From positions 242,250-306,249 of the forward strand of contig NZ_JAJJOZ010000005.1 in the NCBI RefSeq assembly GCF_021653995.1: a DNA stretch of 64,000 bases, given 5' to 3'. A program made the translations under genes and the position numbers. A model generated the notes under the pieces. That model saw only the letters and a program-made list of their open reading frames with translations. It was not told the origin of the DNA and did no database searches. Below are positions 51,659 to 60,218 of this stretch, one piece after another. This stretch comes from Allopusillimonas lactea (lineage in GTDB: Bacteria > Pseudomonadota > Gammaproteobacteria > Burkholderiales > Burkholderiaceae_B). Numbering within the stretch: position 1 is the stretch's first letter; each line of letters starts with the position of its first letter.

Positions 51659-51688
51659 GGGGTCAGACCCCGCATGGGGTCTGACCCC
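51659..51688. repeat. GGGGTCAGACCCC palindromic repeat, copy 6
   Basis: GGGGTCAGACCCC, GCAT, GGGGTCTGACCCC. The centre GCAT makes two mismatches in an otherwise perfect 30-bp palindrome. It lies between divergent genes (Hsp20 and the hydrolase), so it is not a simple terminator there. Confidence 0.9.
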
Positions 51689-51776
51689 ATTGAAAAAATC
51701 CTGGATCATCCATGGCGATGGCTTCATAATCGAAACACGCGGGTTCATTCGCGCCTGCCAATAAAAAGGAGGCGCC

Positions 51777-52664
51777 ATGACGAGACTGACAGCCAAAGAT
51801 TTCGCACCCGAGTTGCTCGAACTTTACGACCATTACGTGCACGGAAAAATCACCAAGCGCCAATTTCTCAGCCGGGCCGGCAAGTTCGCCTTGGGCGGCC
51901 TGACGGCTTCGGCCCTGCTGGCTTCGCTACGCCCCAACTACGCGCTTGCACAACAGGTTTCTTTCACCGATCCCGATATCGTCTCGGAATACATCACCTA
52001 TCCCTCCGCCCAAGGCAATGGCCAGGTGCGGGCCTATCTGGTCAAGCCCGCCAAGTCCGAGGGCAAGCCGCCCGCGATCGTCGTGGTGCACGAGAACAGT
52101 GGCCTGAACCCATACATAGAAGATGTGGCCAGGCGCCTTGCCAAAGCCGGGTTCGTTGCGCTGGCGCCAGACGGGCTCACGTCGCAGGGCGGCTATCCCG
52201 GTAATGACGACAAGGGCCGCGAGCTGCAGCAGAAGGTCGATCCCGTGAAATTGATGAACGACTTTTTCGCCGCCGTCGAGTTCATGGCCGCGTACGAGGG
52301 TGCAAGCGGAAAAGTCGGCATCACCGGGTTCTGCTATGGGGGCGGCGTCGCCAACGCTGCCGCTGTCGCCTATCCCGAGCTCGGCGCGGCGGTTCCCTTT
52401 TATGGGCGCCAGGCCAAGCCTGAAGACGTGCCTCGCATCAAGGCGCCCTTGCTGCTGCAATTTGCTGAAAACGATCCCAACGTGAATCAGACCTGGCCTG
52501 CGTACGAGGCGGCGCTGAAGCAGCACGGCAAGACCTACGAGGCCTATATCTACCCCGGCACGAACCACGGTTTCCATAACGACTCGACGCCACGCTATGA
52601 CAAGGCGGCGGCGGATCTCGCCTGGAGCCGAACCCTGGATTGGTTCAATCGGTATCTGCGGTAG
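51777..52664 (+). CDS. Dienelactone hydrolase family protein with exported-type N-terminus
   Basis: This 295-residue protein has the DLH fold with nucleophile Cys in GFCYGGG, an Asp in QFAENDPNV and a His in GTNHGFHND. An N-terminal extension of about 60 residues includes KRQFLSRAGKFALGGL and a hydrophobic stretch ending in YALAQQ, suggesting export, possibly by Tat with a relaxed motif. The native substrate is likely an ester or lactone. AGGAGG precedes the ATG. It is followed by a GntR regulator that may control it. Confidence 0.9.
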   Translation: MTRLTAKDFAPELLELYDHYVHGKITKRQFLSRAGKFALGGLTASALLASLRPNYALAQQVSFTDPDIVSEYITYPSAQGNGQVRAYLVKPAKSEGKPPAIVVVHENSGLNPYIEDVARRLAKAGFVALAPDGLTSQGGYPGNDDKGRELQQKVDPVKLMNDFFAAVEFMAAYEGASGKVGITGFCYGGGVANAAAVAYPELGAAVPFYGRQAKPEDVPRIKAPLLLQFAENDPNVNQTWPAYEAALKQHGKTYEAYIYPGTNHGFHNDSTPRYDKAAADLAWSRTLDWFNRYLR

Positions 52665-52796
52665 TTTGGTAAACTTTGTGTGACCGCATCGGGCGTCTCC
52701 CGGCGTTCCAAACCAGAGCGCCAAGCCGCCCGGGCCGCTCCATGCGAAGAGTTCACCAATGGGCATCACGCATGTCGATATGCGTCGTTTCAGGAA

Positions 52797-53624
52797 ATGA
52801 CCGAAAAAAACAAGCAACAGCCCGGCGGAGCGCCGTTCTTCAATCCTTTTCCCAAGTATCTGCAGGTGCGGCATATTCTCGAACGCCGCATGAGCCTGGA
52901 ATACCAGCCGGGCGATCGACTGCCCACCGAGCAAGTGCTTTGCGAAGAGTTCGGGGTGTCCCGCGAGACCGTGCGGGAAGCCTTGCGGGGCTTGGAGCAC
53001 GAGGGAATCATCGAGCGTCACCGGGCCAGGGGGACTTTCCTCAAACGCCGTCCGGATGCGCCCACCAGCAAGCGGCTCACCGGCATGGTCGAGGATTTTT
53101 CCAGCCTGCATCTGGACACCTACGCGCGAGTTCTGGAAACCGTGCGCGTGCCCGCCGACCTGGAGCCGGGGCTGGCCCAGGTCGATCCCGCCGAAGTCTA
53201 CAAGATCGCCCGGCTAAGGTATTTTGAAGGCCAGCCGCTGGTGGTGCACCATGCGTTCATGTCGGTCGAGACCGGAGCCCGGGTCGTGCGGGAAAATCTT
53301 GAAAACGCCCCGATCAGCGAAATCCTTGAAACCCGGCTCGGCCTGAAATGCATCGACGAACGCCAGTTCATCGATGCGCTCGTTGCGGATACCGGTATGG
53401 CGCAGCTGCTTGCGGTCCCGGTGGGGGCGCCGGTATTGCTGATTAGCCGTTTATGCCGCCTGGGCAGCGGTGCTTCCTTCGTTCTCTTCAAATCCTATTT
53501 CAGGGCTGATCGCTACTACTACACGATCAACCTGGCCTCGGGGAGCCAGCAACGAGAACAGAAGGGGCTGAAAAGCCGAGGCCAGCCGAATAGAAAAATC
53601 CCGGCGGCGGACCGGGATGGTTGA
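52797..53624 (+). CDS. GntR/HutC-family regulator (UTRA domain)
   Basis: This 275-residue protein has a GntR winged helix (YLQVRHILERRMSLEYQPGD, then FGVSRETVREALRGLEHEGI) and a UTRA ligand-binding domain (KIARLRYFEGQPLVVHHAFM, VPVGAPVLLISRLCR). HutC-type regulators bind small ligands through UTRA and usually repress neighbouring genes. The start is uncertain: ATG at 52797 has AGGA too close, and a GTG at 52680 is in frame. It may control the dienelactone hydrolase upstream or the broken Bug gene that faces it. Confidence 0.88.
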   Translation: MTEKNKQQPGGAPFFNPFPKYLQVRHILERRMSLEYQPGDRLPTEQVLCEEFGVSRETVREALRGLEHEGIIERHRARGTFLKRRPDAPTSKRLTGMVEDFSSLHLDTYARVLETVRVPADLEPGLAQVDPAEVYKIARLRYFEGQPLVVHHAFMSVETGARVVRENLENAPISEILETRLGLKCIDERQFIDALVADTGMAQLLAVPVGAPVLLISRLCRLGSGASFVLFKSYFRADRYYYTINLASGSQQREQKGLKSRGQPNRKIPAADRDG

Positions 53625-53645
53625 TCGAAGCGGCAGGCGGCAGCC

Positions 53646-54155
53646 TTACTGTGGTTTCACGCCAGCCTGTTTGGCGACCTTGCCCCACTTTGCCACCTCG
53701 TCCGCAACATAGGCCGAGAACTGCTTCCGATCCAGTTTTCCGGCCTCGCCTCCTTGCTTTGCAAGGGTGTCCAGCACTTTCTTGTCTTTCAAGGCGTCGG
53801 CCACCGCGCTGGACAAGGTATTAAGCACGGCCTCGGGGGTTCCCGCGGGCGCGAACAGACCATACCAATTGTTGACGCTGTAGTTCGATATGCCGCTCTC
53901 GCTCACCGTGGGAACGTCGGGCAGTGCGGGAATGCGCGAGTCGCCGGACACCGCGATGAGCTTGATTCGCCCAGCTGCCGCCGGTCCCAAGGTGGCGGGC
54001 GGCGGCACGAACATGACGGACACCATGTTCCCCATCAGGTCGGACAGCGCGGGGGCAGTGCCTTTATAAGGAACGTGGACCCACTCCAGTTTGTTTATCG
54101 ATCTGAACAAGTCCCCGGACAAGTGCGTGTGGTTGAACTTGGACAGCGGTATTCA
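53646..54155 (-). pseudogene. TctC/Bug solute-binding protein, C-terminal half
   Basis: The frame encodes the second half of a Bug protein: EWVHVPYKGTAPALSDLMGN, IPALPDVPTVSESGI and FAPAGTPEAVLNTL. Family members are about 320 residues; only about 165 remain, and the signal peptide and first lobe are lost at about 54155. The break falls where the sequence switches to mobile-element backbone (DUF932 region), so it marks the right boundary of the catabolic cargo. Confidence 0.85.
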
Positions 54156-54175
54156 TAATCGAACTCCATAAAAGA

Positions 54176-54212
54176 CATAAGGCCCGGCGCAATTAAGTCG
54201 CCGGGCCTTATG
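54176..54212 (-). terminator. Hairpin terminator after the DUF932 gene
   Basis: Perfect 14-bp arms CATAAGGCCCGGCG (54176-54189) and CGCCGGGCCTTATG (54199-54212) with a 9-nt loop, 24 bp past the DUF932 stop. On the minus strand it is followed by TCTTTTATGG. Confidence 0.7.
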
Positions 54213-54236
54213 CCGTGGTGGTGGAAAGAGAGTGTT

Positions 54237-55199
54237 TCATGCAAGCATCGCCAAGGTGCGATCCAGTGCCTTCTGCTTCAGTGCGGCGCCCTGACTGAAC
54301 CATGCTGAATCCAGGCGGTAGTCGGTGGTGTTACGGGCACGCCGTTCGTGATCCACGAACTCGGTGATCGAATTGAGTAGCCCAAGGGCGGTTCCCTTCG
54401 ATGAGCCCAGTTCTGCACCACGGCCCCGACCGTTGTAGATGTCCAGTGCTTTGGACATGGCCCGTTCATTGGGCTGTGTGGAAACGTCTTGGCGGGGTTC
54501 GGTGAACAGCTGCCGAAAGAACGCTTCCGCTTCCGAGTGCTTGACCGGGCGCTCGCTGAGCATTTTCATGCGGTACATGAAAGTGTCCCAACTGGATACG
54601 GAAATGTCCAATTGACGCTTGACGGCCTCTGCATCGAAGGTCGTGCTGTGCGGCACTTTCACGGCCCCACGGCTGTCATCGATGGCTACAGCCAGCGTGT
54701 TATTATAGACGACTCGAACCGCTGTGAACTGAGCAGTGGTCGCCAGCGTGCCATCACAAGCCGTAGCCAGCAGCACATAGGCGTTGGTGACATCGTTCGC
54801 CTGAATCGTGGCCGTATGCCCTGTACGTGCCAATGCCCAGACTTTCTTGCCACCCTTCAAGACACCTGCGGTTTCCAGCTGAAAGCCTGAGACTTCCGTG
54901 AGATCTCGATAGAACTCCAGAAGCTCGCGAGGCTGCACGACCTGATAGCGTTGACTGACAACAGACAACGGAGCGTGGGTGTCGGAGCGGTACAGCACCT
55001 TGCTTTGCGGGAACGTAATCAGGCGGCTTTGCGTGTCGTCCACCACATCGGTGAATTGCACAGGGGCTTCTTTAATGTCCCAATCCATTCCGGCTTGTTT
55101 TTGCCAGACTTCAAGGGGTTGGTTGGCGGATAGTTCATTACCCAGGCCATGCCAGGGCGTTTGGCCGACATAGGCCATCTGTTCAACGAGGTGAGCCAT
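54237..55199 (-). CDS. DUF932 (phage/plasmid-like) protein
   Basis: This 320-residue protein matches the DUF932 family carried by phages, plasmids and ICEs: MAYVGQTPWHGLGNELSANQ at the start and YQVVQPRELLEFYRDLTE, with VRVVYNNTLAVAI in the middle. It has no signal peptide. The function is unknown; it is a reliable marker of mobile-element backbone. GGAG precedes the ATG. A perfect hairpin terminator lies 24 bp past its stop. Confidence 0.88.
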   Translation of the reverse strand: MAHLVEQMAYVGQTPWHGLGNELSANQPLEVWQKQAGMDWDIKEAPVQFTDVVDDTQSRLITFPQSKVLYRSDTHAPLSVVSQRYQVVQPRELLEFYRDLTEVSGFQLETAGVLKGGKKVWALARTGHTATIQANDVTNAYVLLATACDGTLATTAQFTAVRVVYNNTLAVAIDDSRGAVKVPHSTTFDAEAVKRQLDISVSSWDTFMYRMKMLSERPVKHSEAEAFFRQLFTEPRQDVSTQPNERAMSKALDIYNGRGRGAELGSSKGTALGLLNSITEFVDHERRARNTTDYRLDSAWFSQGAALKQKALDRTLAMLA

Positions 55200-55220
55200 G
55201 AGGGTTCTCCAGAGGAATGG

Positions 55221-55607
55221 TTATGGGGTCGGGAAGGAATGGCCGCAGTGGAAACATAGGAAGTTGTTCAGCACCGTGTCATCGATGACTTGGCCCAGAG
55301 TGGCACCAGTGGCGCAACCTATCGCACCACCGGCCAGTGCGCTAAGCACGGCGGCGGTGATGCTGTTCAGAGAGGAAGTTTGGGCAGTTGCTCTCAGGCC
55401 GATGGCAGCACAGGCAGCGGCACCCTTGGCAGCGCCAGAGAACGAATTGGCGATACCGAAGCACGTACCGAAGGCGCCACCGAGCTTCTTGGCGCGATTC
55501 TTGGCCTGGGTTTGGGGAGAGCCGCAGCGCGGGCAGAAGATGATGCCTCGAGAGGGATGCGGAGCCTGCTGCTCACCCGGATGCGGGGTAGCGAAGGATT
55601 CAGACAT
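55221..55607 (-). CDS. Small protein with two CxxC pairs and a glycine-rich hydrophobic core
   Basis: This 128-residue protein has CPRCG near residue 25 and CFHCGH near the C-terminus, which together could bind one zinc. Between them lies a Gly/Ala-rich hydrophobic region (ALAGGAIGCATGATLGQ) resembling a glycine zipper and possibly membrane-associated. AAGGAG precedes the ATG. It is 21 bp upstream of the DUF932 gene on the same strand and probably in one operon with it. I do not recognise a named family. Confidence 0.72.
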   Translation of the reverse strand: MSESFATPHPGEQQAPHPSRGIIFCPRCGSPQTQAKNRAKKLGGAFGTCFGIANSFSGAAKGAAACAAIGLRATAQTSSLNSITAAVLSALAGGAIGCATGATLGQVIDDTVLNNFLCFHCGHSFPTP

Positions 55608-55913
55608 TGGAGCTCCTTGATGAAGAGGAAGACGGCAGAAGCAGACAGCAATTGCTGCCTGCGTTCATCAAGGTGATATGTGAGTGAAAAAATCTGCGAT
55701 CCGAGTCAGGCTATTTTTCGAGCTGTAGTGCGCTCGCCCCGCTGAGTCCAGCCTTACCCCGGCCTGGCAACGCCAAAGCCATCGGGACTAAAAACGGTAG
55801 TTATCAAACTAGGCTCCAGGTGCATATCAAAATAATACGATGGGCGTATGTTTATATGATTGATATACTGTCGTCGATATCTACGTAGTAATACTTGGAC
55901 CCATTTCGTCACA
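55608..55913. other. Intergenic region between the zinc-ribbon and WYL genes
   Basis: About 306 bases without a gene. The part nearest the WYL gene (55820-55900) is AT-rich, with several near-palindromic ATAT steps, and is the likely divergent promoter and possible WYL operator. No definite -35/-10 pair. Confidence 0.5.
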
Positions 55914-56819
55914 ATGCATTTAGAAAAGCTTGCGAATGTCACCCAGCCACAACGCGACCGGCTCGCGTTCGTGGAGTTGCGCGTGCGCTTCATCGGGGAG
56001 ATACGCCGTCAGGACTTGGTCACGCGGTTTGGCATCCAGTCCGCCGCCGCATCCAGGGATCTGGCGCTGTACAAGGAGTTGGCCTCGGGCAACATCGACT
56101 ACGACCCCAAGGGCAAGTCCTACGTCATGGGGCCGGATTTCCGGCCCGTGTTCGACTTCCCCCCGGAGCGGGTGCTGTCGTGGCTGACCCAGGGCTTTGG
56201 CGACGGTGAGCCGATGCGGCTCAAGGCGTGGGTAGCCAGCGAGAGCCCGTCACGGCTCACGCATCCGGATCTGGATGTGCTTGCGAGCGTGACCCGTGCG
56301 ATTCACCAGGAGTGTCCGCTCGGTATTGAGTACCACTCCATTTCCAGTGGCCGCACCGAGCGGGAGATCGTCCCGTTCGCGCTGATCGACAACGGCCTGC
56401 GCTGGCACGTCCGCGCCTTCGACCGGAAATGCCAAGAGTTCCGGGATTTCGTCATCACGCGGATCAAGCGCCCGTTCCTTATGAGGGATGCAGATGTGCA
56501 GCCCCATGAGCGCAGTGATCAGGACATCCAATGGACCCGGATCGTGGAGCTGGAGATGGTGCCGCACCCGGACCAGCCCCGCCCTGAAATTACGGAGATG
56601 GATTACGGTATGGTTCGCGGGTCACTACGGATGAAGCTGCGTGCTGCCACCGCCGGATACATCTTGCGGCAGTGGAGTGTGGACTGCTCTCCGGACCACA
56701 GTCTGCGCGGTTATGAATTCAGGCTCTGGCTGAAAGATCACCTGGCGCTGTACGGCGTCAAGAACGCTGTGTTGGCGCCGGGGTACCGCTCGCCCGACCA
56801 AAACAAGGGAGAGCAATAA
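55914..56819 (+). CDS. WYL-domain transcriptional regulator
   Basis: This 301-residue protein has an N-terminal winged helix (RFIGEIRRQDLVTRFGIQ, SAAASRDLALYKEL) and a WYL domain (PLGIEYHSISSGRTEREIVP, then NGLRWHVRAFDRKCQEFRDF) with a C-terminal extension. This layout is that of the BrxR/CapW regulators that repress phage-defence operons. It directly precedes the helicase start at 56821 with a 1-bp gap, so it likely controlled a helicase-containing operon, which is now cut. ATG at 55914 lacks a strong ribosome-binding site. Confidence 0.88.
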   Translation: MHLEKLANVTQPQRDRLAFVELRVRFIGEIRRQDLVTRFGIQSAAASRDLALYKELASGNIDYDPKGKSYVMGPDFRPVFDFPPERVLSWLTQGFGDGEPMRLKAWVASESPSRLTHPDLDVLASVTRAIHQECPLGIEYHSISSGRTEREIVPFALIDNGLRWHVRAFDRKCQEFRDFVITRIKRPFLMRDADVQPHERSDQDIQWTRIVELEMVPHPDQPRPEITEMDYGMVRGSLRMKLRAATAGYILRQWSVDCSPDHSLRGYEFRLWLKDHLALYGVKNAVLAPGYRSPDQNKGEQ

Positions 56820-56820
56820 C

Positions 56821-57531
56821 GTGGCCTACGACCCAAAACGCGCGCTGGAACTTCTCCGCATCGGCTCCGGACGCGCCGATGCCACTTTCCGCGACGGCCA
56901 AGAAGATGCCATTCGTCACATCGTCGAAGGCAAAGGGCGCTTGCTGGTCGTGCAGAAAACCGGGTGGGGTAAGAGCTTTGTCTACTTCATCGCGACCAAG
57001 TTGCTGCGGGAAGCTGGAGCCGGCCCGGCGTTATTGATCTCGCCGCTGCTGGCGCTGATGCGAAACCAGATCGCAGCGGCAGAACGGATGGGGGTTCGCG
57101 CCGCCAACCTTGGCAAAGACCCCGAAGTCCGCTACACCGCAGAAGGTGCAGCCGTCTGCTCAGCGTCGATTGCTACGACTCACCAATGGAAGGACAAGGC
57201 CACAGGCGAGCGCCGCGAAGAAACCGAATGGCACCGCGTCGTTTTCTATGGCCGACTGGCTGAAATTGCCGGTGAATATCTGCGCAAAGGCCGCACGGTA
57301 TTCGTGGAAGGCCGCCTGAAAACCCGCAAGTGGCATGACGCAGACACGGGCACGGACCGCTACACCATGGAAATCATTGCAGACCAAATGCAGATGTTGG
57401 GCGGCAGGGAAACGGCCCAGGCTCACACCGCCCAGCCTGGGCCGGCAGCCCGCCCGAAAGGCCGCAGCAGCAAGGCGAAGGCACCCACTGCAACGCCTGA
57501 CGAAATCGATACATCAGATATTCCATTCTAA
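56821..57531 (+). pseudogene. RecQ-like helicase N-terminus fused in frame to SSB
   Basis: This 236-residue frame starts with GTG at 56821 (GGAGAG upstream). The first 95 or so residues are the start of a RecQ-like SF2 helicase with Walker A-type QKTGWGKS and LLISPLLALMRNQ. At base 57105 the sequence switches to the ssb repeat and continues in frame as SSB from NLGKDPEVRYT to the DIPF tip. The helicase therefore lacks its remaining motifs and the SSB its first strand. It is a recombination chimera; if expressed, it could be a new protein, but there is no proof of function. Confidence 0.85.
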
Positions 57532-58040
57532 TCGACAGCCCACCACAGGCCGGGTAACACCGGCCTGGCGAAAACCGCGACTGGCCCGGCTTTGCCGGGC
57601 TTTGTTGCGTGTGTCGCCGGAATCCTCGCGCTGACCGACACAGATCATTAAATCAGGCTGGACTGTCGCGGCGGTTCCAGCGGGATGGCATCGAATGCCG
57701 CAGCGGGCGGCAGAGTAAACAGCGCCTGCGCGTCGTCCTGGCTGCCGTTCAGCCATTGATCGACATCGGCCAGCTCAATCGGAATCACCGAGCGCTTATC
57801 TTGCGCGTCGACAGGCCTGGAAGGATCAGGCTTGTGCATCCTGTTCATCAGGGGGTGAGCGTCCGCGTTCAGTGTGAGCATGGTATAGCTTTCCACCACT
57901 TCGCCGGTTTCCCGGCTGACCCAGGTATTCCACAAACCGGCCAGCCCCCAGGGCGCACCATCGGCGCGCCGGAACCGCCACCACACATTGCTGCCGCTTT
58001 CCCAACAGGGTTCATCGAAGGATTCCGCCGGAATGATGCA
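57105..58040 (+). repeat. 936-bp direct repeat, copy 2 (ssb to SRAP)
   Basis: Second copy of the segment at 27760-28695. Here the right side is intact (full SRAP gene) and the left side is cut (ssb without start), the mirror of copy 1. Confidence 0.95.
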
Positions 58041-58322
58041 GCGCTGCCCCCGCGCCCAGGCTTGCCGAAAGGTGGGCTTTTGCGCCAGTTCTTCGGCGCG
58101 TGCGTTGTTGGTGGAATAGGGTAATTTGGCATCCTTGGCGAATGGGGGAATCAGCGCCCACTGGCCTACGACAAGTTCCCGCCCCTGGCCGCCTGCACGA
58201 ATAAACGGCCCCATACCCCGGGGATGCACCAGTGGTCCCCAGAGCCTCGGTGGGTTCTGGCGGCCGACATGCCAGTAGCGTTCAACAGCCGCCTGGTCGG
58301 ATGTTACGTAGCGATTGCACAT
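57648..58322 (-). CDS. SRAP family protein (YedK/HMCES-like)
   Basis: This 224-residue protein starts Met-Cys (MCNRYV); the Cys, exposed after Met removal, crosslinks to abasic sites in single-stranded DNA in characterised relatives. Other active-site segments are STNNARAEEL, CIIPAESFDEP and NADAHPLMNRM. SRAP proteins protect abasic sites in ssDNA, which fits its position next to ssb in a mobile element. The ATG at 58322 is fixed by the need for Cys2. Part of this gene lies in the repeat, so a truncated copy exists at 28303. Confidence 0.93.
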   Translation of the reverse strand: MCNRYVTSDQAAVERYWHVGRQNPPRLWGPLVHPRGMGPFIRAGGQGRELVVGQWALIPPFAKDAKLPYSTNNARAEELAQKPTFRQAWARGQRCIIPAESFDEPCWESGSNVWWRFRRADGAPWGLAGLWNTWVSRETGEVVESYTMLTLNADAHPLMNRMHKPDPSRPVDAQDKRSVIPIELADVDQWLNGSQDDAQALFTLPPAAAFDAIPLEPPRQSSLI

Positions 58323-58875
58323 GGAGAAATTCTCTCGTGTTTGCTGCGGGTGTGCAATGTCGGGCTTGCTGTTCTCTGCGGGTGGTTGCGGTTGGGTGAG
58401 CATGTTGGAGCAGCTTGCGCTGCTGGTGCCCTACAGTTCCCAGGCAGCGCCTGGGACCCTGTCCGGTGACGATGCCAGCCCGGTTCCCGGCCTGGCTGGG
58501 ACTTTCCGTCCCCAAATTCGCCTTCGCTCATTTGTGGCCTTAAAAGTCCCACACATGACGCACCCCCGACGGGGTGAGGAAAAGGTTGTGTTTTCAAATG
58601 CTTAGCGGGAAGCCGTTGTTGGCTTCGATGCAGGACAAACAGGGATACAGAATTGCGTAAACCGTTGATTGTAGAGAGGAAGGGAAGGCCACAGGTGTGG
58701 CCTTTCGGGGCGTAGACGGCGGGAGGAATGCTTTCCGCAGTCATGCGGCTACACGCTGACGGCGCCTCGTCTACGTGCTGACTTCATGAACACTACACGC
58801 GGCCTGCATGATTGGTGCATCAGGCATGCAAGGCCGCTGCTGTCCAACTGCATAATCGCTACGGCGGCCTCAACT
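58323..58875. other. 553-bp intergenic region upstream of the SRAP gene
   Basis: No gene is supported. It holds a hairpin CCCAGGC / GCCTGGG (58439-58455) and, at 58799-58837, a longer imperfect inverted repeat GCGGCCTGCATG / CATGCAAGGCCGC that could end the GIY-YIG operon. The SRAP promoter must lie in the part nearest 58322. Confidence 0.55.
58799..58837 (-). terminator. Hairpin downstream of the GIY-YIG gene
   Basis: GCGGCCTGCATG (58799-58810) pairs with CATGCAAGGCCGC (58825-58837) with one bulge, 39 bp after the GIY-YIG stop. No clear T run, so it is a likely but not certain operon end. Confidence 0.5.
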
Positions 58876-60210
58876 TCAGGCAGGTGTATCGGTAGCGCGC
58901 TTCTTTACCAGCCGATTGGTGGTGTTATCCATGCGGTACTGCACAATGCTGCCGTCGATAATGCGCCGTACCACTTCCCGTGCCGTGTCCAAGGGCACGG
59001 AAAACCACTCGCGGGGGTTGTAGGTTTTGCCGTCTCTGCCGGTCAGGGTCATTGTCAAACGCTGGGCGTGCAGAAAACCGTGTATCAGTGTCTCGAATTT
59101 ATTGGGGTTTAGGTTGTAGCATTCGATGGAGGCCAGAATCTTTATCGGGGCTTCCAGGAAGGCGATGTCGCGGGCTGCGTTCCGGGTGCGTTCTTCAACC
59201 GTCTGTTCGGTGTAGCCGATTTTGATGAGGTTCGGAATGGCTTTCAGGGTGGGGTTGTCGCTAAGCGAGGACACGAAATAAATTTGCCCGGCCCGCTTAT
59301 CCCTGTGTGAAATGTTGTTGAAGGCGTCTACCACCGATTCAGGGTCGCGCACGATGCGCCGCCCAGTTTCGTCGGCAAACAGCCGTTTTGCCAGCGATTG
59401 CAGCAGGTGATTGGATTCGGTGCCGTTTTCAAAGATGATGCGCAGGCGTGGATCATACCTTCCGGTACTGTCCAGCCGGTGTTCGCCGATTTTGTCGATC
59501 AGGCACAGCACCCCTTCCATAATGAAGGCATCGCCTTCCTGGACCTTCGATGACTGCTGGAAGCGTGTGGTCTGAATGCTTCCGTTCTTCAAGCCTTCGT
59601 GCAGGTCGCGGAAGATATGCTCAAACTCATAGAAGTCATGGCAGACGGTGCGTTGTGCGATTTCGTCGGGTTGCTCCCGATCAGACACGGCAGGCACGTG
59701 CCGGATGTCGAAAATGCTGTCATCGCCCAGGTCCAGTTCGCTGAACTCGGCGCTGGCGAAAATATCATCCAGCGAAGTGACCTCTTCCGCATCCATGCTG
59801 GGTTTGCGCATAGGCCCGTGGTCAGTCGCCGCGCCGGAGGGTTCGGAATCCGCGCGTACAGCAGCCGGAGAAGACCCCAGGGTTTCGTTGGCGGGAGCCG
59901 CGTCAGCCACGATCAACAGGCCATGCCGGTCATAGGGGCTCAGCGTGTCGTGCAGCGCCGGGTTGGTCTGATAGCCTGCCAGGCGGCGGGCCAGCAGCTT
60001 CTCTGACAAATCGCCTTCTTGGCTGGGTGGCCGGCCATGCACATCTGCAAAAGCGCTGATTTCCTCGAAGTTGGTCAACTCCAGCGGTGCGTTTCTGCCG
60101 ACACGCCGGGCCTGAACATCCAGCAGCCCGAATTCGTCAGGCCCATTGAGAATGTCATCCAGCGTAGGGCGGGAGAAGGCTTTGCTTTTATCGTGTCGGA
60201 TTGCCGCCAT
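58876..60210 (-). CDS. GIY-YIG superfamily nuclease
   Basis: This 444-residue protein has a C-terminal GIY-YIG (T5orf172-like) nuclease domain: GQIYFVSSLSDNP, LIKIGYTEQTVEERTRN with the conserved Arg, and NKFETLIHGFLH with the conserved Glu. The N-terminal 300 residues have no domain I recognise and include an acidic linker. It starts 8 bp after the helicase stop (GGGGG before the ATG), as the third gene of a methyltransferase-helicase-nuclease operon, so it is the likely DNA-cutting part of a defence cassette. Confidence 0.85.
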   Translation of the reverse strand: MAAIRHDKSKAFSRPTLDDILNGPDEFGLLDVQARRVGRNAPLELTNFEEISAFADVHGRPPSQEGDLSEKLLARRLAGYQTNPALHDTLSPYDRHGLLIVADAAPANETLGSSPAAVRADSEPSGAATDHGPMRKPSMDAEEVTSLDDIFASAEFSELDLGDDSIFDIRHVPAVSDREQPDEIAQRTVCHDFYEFEHIFRDLHEGLKNGSIQTTRFQQSSKVQEGDAFIMEGVLCLIDKIGEHRLDSTGRYDPRLRIIFENGTESNHLLQSLAKRLFADETGRRIVRDPESVVDAFNNISHRDKRAGQIYFVSSLSDNPTLKAIPNLIKIGYTEQTVEERTRNAARDIAFLEAPIKILASIECYNLNPNKFETLIHGFLHAQRLTMTLTGRDGKTYNPREWFSVPLDTAREVVRRIIDGSIVQYRMDNTTNRLVKKRATDTPA

Positions 60211-60218
60211 GTGACCCC

